From the NCBI RefSeq assembly GCF_003006155.1, contig NZ_CP023559.1, positions 248,001 through 312,000 of the forward strand: a stretch of 64,000 bases of DNA. The letters run 5' to 3'. The notes under the pieces are model-generated. The model did not search any database. It saw only the letters and a program-made list of their open reading frames with translations, and had not been told where the DNA came from. The stretch is from Salinicola tamaricis (GTDB lineage: Bacteria; Pseudomonadota; Gammaproteobacteria; Pseudomonadales; Halomonadaceae). This document shows positions 60,049 through 64,000 of the stretch, piece by piece. The position numbers and the translations under genes were made by a program. Numbering within the stretch: the first letter of the stretch is position 1; each line of letters starts with the position of its first letter.

Positions 60049-61362
60049 ATGTCTTTACCTCCCCTGTGGCGCCTTGGTGCCTGCGCTGCCCTGCTGGGCC
60101 TGGGTCAGAACGGCCTGCTGGTGATGCTGCCGCTGCTGGTGGCGCACTTCGGGCTGCCGCTGTCGCAGTGGGCGGGGTTGATTCTGCTCGGGTCGATGCT
60201 GTTTCTCGTCGGCAGCCCCTTCTGGGGCGGCGTCGCCGACCGCCGCGGCGCGCGGCTGGTGGTGGTGCAGGCGCTGCTGGGCTATCTGCTCAGCTTTGCG
60301 CTGATCGCGGCCGCGCTGTGGGCCTCGGTGGCGGGGCTACTGGCGCCAATGGCGATGCTGGTGGTGCTGGCCGTGGCCCGGGTGCTCTACGGCCTGACGG
60401 TCTCGGGCATGGTGCCGGCCTGCCAGCAGTGGGCGCTGGCGTTGCACCCGGGTGGCGAGCGTCTGCCGGCGCTGGCCGCGGTCAGCGCCGGCCTCAGCAG
60501 CGGGCGCCTGCTCGGCCCGCTGCTCGCCGCCGCCAGCCTGAGCCTGTCGGTGTATGCGCCGTTCGCGCTGATGCTGGTGGCCGGGCTGCTGGCGCTGCTG
60601 CTGCTGCCCGGCGTGCCGCAGCCGGCCCGCGATACGGGTGCTCTCGATGGCGACGCTCTCGATAAGAACGCTCTGGATAAGCGCGCCATCGATAGCGACA
60701 CGCGGCATAGCGCCGCTGCGCACTCATCGCAAGGTCTTGCCCACCGACTGCCCCCGCGCAGCAACCTGGCCTATCTGGCCATGGCGCTGCTGCTGGCGAT
60801 GTCGGTCTCACTGATGCAGCTGGGTCTACCGGCCTCGCTGCAGCAGGCACTGGCGATCGATGCCACGCGCGCCGGCCACTGGATGGGCGTGCTGCTCTCG
60901 CTGGGGGCGGTGGGGGCACTCACCACCCAAGTCGGGGTGGTCCGCGCCCGCCGTCTGGAGAGCCGCACGCTGCTGGTACTGGGAGCGATGGGGCTAGCGC
61001 TGGGCTATGCCCTACTCGCCGCCACCGCTAGGTTCACACTCACGCCGGGGCTCTCTATCGGCCTCGGCCTGCTGTTCGCGCTCGGTGTGGTGCTGGCGAG
61101 CACCGGCGCCGCCCTGGCCGTCCCCGGCTATACCGAAGCGGCTACCCGCCACCAGGCCCAGGGCACCAGCGCCGGCCTGCTGAGCATGGCGCATACCTTG
61201 GGCTACGGCCTGGCGGCACTCTGCGTCAGCCTGATCGACCCTGGCCGCCTGCTGCCCCTGGCCCTGATGGCTGCCATCGCCCTGCTGCTGCTGATACCGC
61301 TAGCGCGCCGCGGGCGACGCGGCGCACGCACCGCCATCGCCCGGCACGGCGGCCACTCCTGA
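60049..61362 (+). CDS. MFS exporter of the siderophore cluster (ShiF-like position)
   Basis: 437 residues, 12 helices, intact frame. The motif GGVADRRGARLVVVQALLGY (helix 2-3 loop) and PACQQWALALHPGGERLPAL are typical of drug/siderophore-exporting MFS. A polar, variable loop (DTGALDGDALDKNALDKRAI) separates the two halves. In aerobactin operons an MFS gene (shiF/iucA order) often precedes iucA; it probably exports the siderophore. A Fur box precedes it. The assignment to export is from context. Confidence 0.82.
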   Translation: MSLPPLWRLGACAALLGLGQNGLLVMLPLLVAHFGLPLSQWAGLILLGSMLFLVGSPFWGGVADRRGARLVVVQALLGYLLSFALIAAALWASVAGLLAPMAMLVVLAVARVLYGLTVSGMVPACQQWALALHPGGERLPALAAVSAGLSSGRLLGPLLAAASLSLSVYAPFALMLVAGLLALLLLPGVPQPARDTGALDGDALDKNALDKRAIDSDTRHSAAAHSSQGLAHRLPPRSNLAYLAMALLLAMSVSLMQLGLPASLQQALAIDATRAGHWMGVLLSLGAVGALTTQVGVVRARRLESRTLLVLGAMGLALGYALLAATARFTLTPGLSIGLGLLFALGVVLASTGAALAVPGYTEAATRHQAQGTSAGLLSMAHTLGYGLAALCVSLIDPGRLLPLALMAAIALLLLIPLARRGRRGARTAIARHGGHS

Positions 61363-61468
61363 GGTAGGACGTCGCCAGCCAGTGACGTCACAAGCCAGAA
61401 ACGCAACGACCCGAGAACACCACACGCCGGAAACCTCACACGATGATCCTGAATCAACACACTCAATT

Positions 61469-61489
61469 AATATGAATGATTTTTATTTG
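61469..61489 (+). promoter_or_regulatory. Fur-box-like site before iucA
   Basis: AATATGAATGATTTTTATTTGC-like AT-rich stretch 45-65 bp before the iucA ATG, with partial Fur symmetry (AATGAT...). It suggests iucA has its own iron-controlled promoter, in addition to the MFS promoter. Confidence 0.45.
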
Positions 61490-61530
61490 CCTTAGTATTC
61501 TCAACTGATTCTCGAAAAAGGAGTCGTCCC

Positions 61531-63326
61531 ATGTCGAATACCACGCCCTCTGCGGCGGCCTCGCGCGTCGATCTCGCCGCGAGCTGCTTCTTCAATGCGC
61601 TGCTGCGCGAGTGCTCCACACTGGCGGGCTGGTCAGCGACGCGAGCGGCGAGCGCGCGGTGCTACCACTGAGCGACGGTGAGCTGCATCTGCACCTGCGC
61701 CACCGCAGCGCCAGCGGCGAGTGCCGCTTCGTGTGGCCGCCGCACCAGGTGCATCACGGCACATCGCAGCCGCTCGACTTCGCCGCAGCCCTGGATCGGG
61801 TGCTGGCGACGCCAGAACTGGTCGGCGAACTCGACGCCGAGTCCCGCGCCCGCTTCCGCGAGCGGGTACTGGAGAGCCGCGCCAACACCCAGGAGAGCTT
61901 AGAGGCGCGGGACGATCTGACCCGGCTGCAGCAGGGCCCGCTCAATTTCGTCGCCGCCGAGCAGGGCCTGCTCGCTGGCCACGCCTTCCACCCCGCGCCC
62001 AAGTCCCGCGCCCCCTTCACCGCGCAGGAGGCGCAGCGCTACTGCCCCGAGCACCGCGCCAGGGTCGGTCTCGCCTGGTGGGGTGTCGCCCCCGAGCGGG
62101 TGGTCGAGGAGTCCAGCCGCGACCGGGCGCCGCCGAGCTGGCCGCCGACCTGCTGCCCGCCGATCTGGCCGCGCGGCTGCCGGAGAGTGCGACCGGGCAG
62201 GCGTTCGTCGCCCTGCCCATGCACCCTTGGCAGGCCGGCACCTGCGCGCACAGCTAGGGGTCCAGGCGCTCGAGGCTGCGGGTGAGCTGGTGTGGCTGGG
62301 CGAGAGCCAGGCCGAGTGGTACCCACGTCATCGCATCGTTCGCTCTACGCCAGCGGCGTGCCGTGGATGGTCAAGGGCTCGCTCTCCGCTCGCCTGACCA
62401 ATTCACTGCGTCTGCTCAGCGTCAAGGAGGTCACCCGCGGGCTGCGTCTGGATGAATGGATGCGCGATCTCGATATCGCCCAGCGCTTCCCCGGATTCAA
62501 CGTGATGCAGGAGCCGGCCTGGCTCGGCTGGCGCGATGCCGAGGGAGAGGTGGATGCCACCAGCCTGGTGCTGCTGCGCGAGAACCCGCTGCAGCACGCG
62601 CCCAACGCCGAGGCGGTGGTGCTCGCCACCCTGACCCAGCAGCCGCTGGCGGCGGAGGGCGAATCGCTGCTCGCCGCCCGGGTCCGCGCCGCCGCCACCC
62701 AGCGCAACGAGCCGCTGGCCGAGGCCACCCGCGGCTGGTTCGCCGCCTACTGCGAGCACGTGCTCACACCGCTGTTCGGGCTGGTGGTGGAAGAAGGGAT
62801 CGTGCTGCTGGCGCATCAGCAGAACATCGTGCTGCGCCTCGACCAAGGCTGGCCGGTGGGCATGGACTACCGCGACTGCCAGGGCAGCGGTGTGAGCGAC
62901 CACTTCCTCGCGCGCCATCCGCAGCTGGCCAAGGCGCCGGAGAATCACTGGTCCCGCGACACCCTGCGGCGCTACTTCCTCTACTACCTGCTGATCAACT
63001 CCACCTTCGCCGTCACCAGCGCCCTGGCCGCCGACGGCCTGGCCGAGGAAGCGCTGCTGCTGGCCGACCTGCGCACCCATCTCGAAGGGCTGCGCGAGCG
63101 CCTCGACGGCGATCTCGACTGCCTGGAGCACGCCTTGAATGCCCCCGAACTGGAGGTCAAGGGCAACTTCTTCTGCTACCTGAGCGGCGTCAACGAGGCG
63201 ACCCTGGGCAACCCCGCCCGCCTCTACCTGCCGCTGCGCAATCCGTTGACGCAGCCCCTCGCCGACTCTCTGGCGCCGCTGGCCGCGACGCCGAACGCCA
63301 TCCGACTCACCGGAGCTCTCGCATGA
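61531..63326 (+). CDS. iucA: NIS siderophore synthetase, IucA/IucC family, frame broken several times
   Basis: ATP-dependent synthetase that joins citrate to an N-acyl-N-hydroxylysine amine (aerobactin pathway). About 598 codons. Segments: ASRVDLAASCFFNALLREC, LLAGHAFHPAPKSRAPFTAQ (conserved GH-x-HP-x-x-KSR), then FVALPMHPWQAG, SHRSLYASGVPWMVKGSLSA-RLTNSLR, FNVMQEPAWLGW, LTPLFGLVVEEGIVLLAHQQ-NIVLRLDQGWPVGMDYRDCQG and VKGNFFCYLSG. Breaks lie near 61,618, 62,110, 62,240 and 62,325; the protein is otherwise collinear. SD AAGGAG 7 nt before ATG 61531. The order before iucB and homology to the first synthetase favour iucA over iucC. The stop overlaps the iucB start (ATGA). Confidence 0.85.
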
Positions 63327-64000
63327 ACGCCACCCTGGAAGGCACCCTCGATACCCCGCTGGGCCATACGGATAATGCCGAGACGAGCCCTGAACGGACG
63401 AGCGCTGGCGCCCCCTCGCTCACGTTTCTCGCCGACCGCGCCGCGCGCCTGAACGCCACCGACGAGCGCGCCCCTCACTCGCTGATCGCCGCCCTCGACG
63501 CCGCCTTCGCCCGCCACCCGACGCTGGCGCTACTGGTGCTCGAAGACGCGGACTGGCAGGACCACCCGGACTGGCCGACGCTCCTCGCCACCCTGGGCGG
63601 CCCCCGGGTGCTGCGCTCAGTCTTCTATCAGCAGCCGTGGCACTGGCTGGGCCATGCCCCGACCACCCCGGCAGAGACGCCCTTCGCCCCCGAGCTGGGC
63701 CACCCCCGGCGCCCGGCCAAGCCGAGCGGCGAGATCTACCGGCGGCAGATGCCCAAGCTGGGCCAGACCTTCAGCCTGCGGGTGATCGAGCGCGAGCGCG
63801 ACCTCGAACGCTTCGTGCGCTGGATGCACCTGCCGCGGGTGGCCGAGTTCTGGGAGCAGGCGTGGCCGGAGACGGAGCTGGCCGAGTTCATCGACCAGCG
63901 CCTGGCCGATCCGCACACCCTGCCGCTGATCGGTGAGTTCGACGGCCGTGCATTCGGCTACTTCGAGCTCTACTGGGCCGCCGAGGATCGTCTCGCCCCC
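63323..64000 (+). CDS. iucB: N6-hydroxylysine O/N-acetyltransferase, IucB-like, 3' end outside window
   Basis: First 226 codons, intact; runs off the right edge. The region FSLRVIERERDLERFVRWMH, LPRVAEFWEQAWPETELAEF and LPLIGEFDGRAFGYFELYWA is the AlcB/IucB/RhbD acyltransferase domain (GNAT fold) that acetylates N6-hydroxylysine before its condensation with citrate by IucA. The N-terminal ~120 residues form the usual less conserved domain. It is coupled to iucA by a 4-bp ATGA overlap. iucC and iucD would be expected beyond the window. Confidence 0.88.
   Translation, partial: MNATLEGTLDTPLGHTDNAETSPERTSAGAPSLTFLADRAARLNATDERAPHSLIAALDAAFARHPTLALLVLEDADWQDHPDWPTLLATLGGPRVLRSVFYQQPWHWLGHAPTTPAETPFAPELGHPRRPAKPSGEIYRRQMPKLGQTFSLRVIERERDLERFVRWMHLPRVAEFWEQAWPETELAEFIDQRLADPHTLPLIGEFDGRAFGYFELYWAAEDRLAP

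Overview
The window reads as chromosome of a high-GC gammaproteobacterium. A member of the Halomonadaceae (Halomonas/Salinicola/Kushneria type) is my inference from the mix of monomeric NADP isocitrate dehydrogenase, a kynurenine pathway cluster, aerobactin-type iron uptake and LpxO. The core genes are GC-rich and tightly packed. Two stretches (about 22.9-34.5 kb and 34.9-48.6 kb) have lower GC and foreign content.

Layout: 1-10.6 kb holds housekeeping and envelope genes (DUF2254 membrane protein, topoisomerase IB, 6-phosphogluconolactonase, icd, cstA, two L,D-transpeptidases, UspA, a DksA/TraR zinc finger protein). 10.6-11.8 kb is gene-free and made of a 73-bp tandem repeat array plus strong hairpins. 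11.8-15.4 kb is the tryptophan-to-anthranilate module: a KynR-like Lrp regulator divergent from kynU-kynB-kynA. 15.5-22.9 kb is a catabolic/transport cluster (cupin dioxygenase, SDR, zinc dehydrogenase, MFS, porin) with a -24/-12 sigma54 promoter, facing its divergent XylR/DmpR-type activator. 23.4-34.5 kb is a defence island: a very large nuclease-STAND ATPase, a type I restriction remnant, an AbiE toxin-antitoxin pair, a MazG-like pyrophosphohydrolase and a nuclease-helicase-LexA peptidase fusion.

34,888-48,639 is a 13.75-kb integrated element bounded by a 45-bp direct repeat of the 3' half of tRNA-Ile(CAU). It carries a tyrosine integrase, a T7-type internal virion protein, an Xre repressor, a T7-type single-subunit RNA polymerase, three matching T7-like promoters (AATAC-N4-CACTATA in the best copy), an AP2/NUMOD homing-type DNA-binding protein, a TIR-domain protein and a serine recombinase. 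The RNA polymerase gene is split by a 360-nt group I intron inside the codon for the residue equivalent to T7 Tyr639. This is the most unusual system in the window.

48.7-64 kb is envelope and iron acquisition: YceI-like protein, EntD-type phosphopantetheinyl transferase, LpxO, an AraC regulator with its TonB receptor, FhuC-like ATPase, IutA receptor, MFS exporter, and iucA-iucB running off the end, with Fur-box-like sites before the iron genes.

Quality caveat: more than 20 genes contain frame breaks, including housekeeping genes such as icd. Nearly all that I resolved are best explained by one or two missing bases. I therefore treat most as sequencing/assembly deletions and annotate across them.
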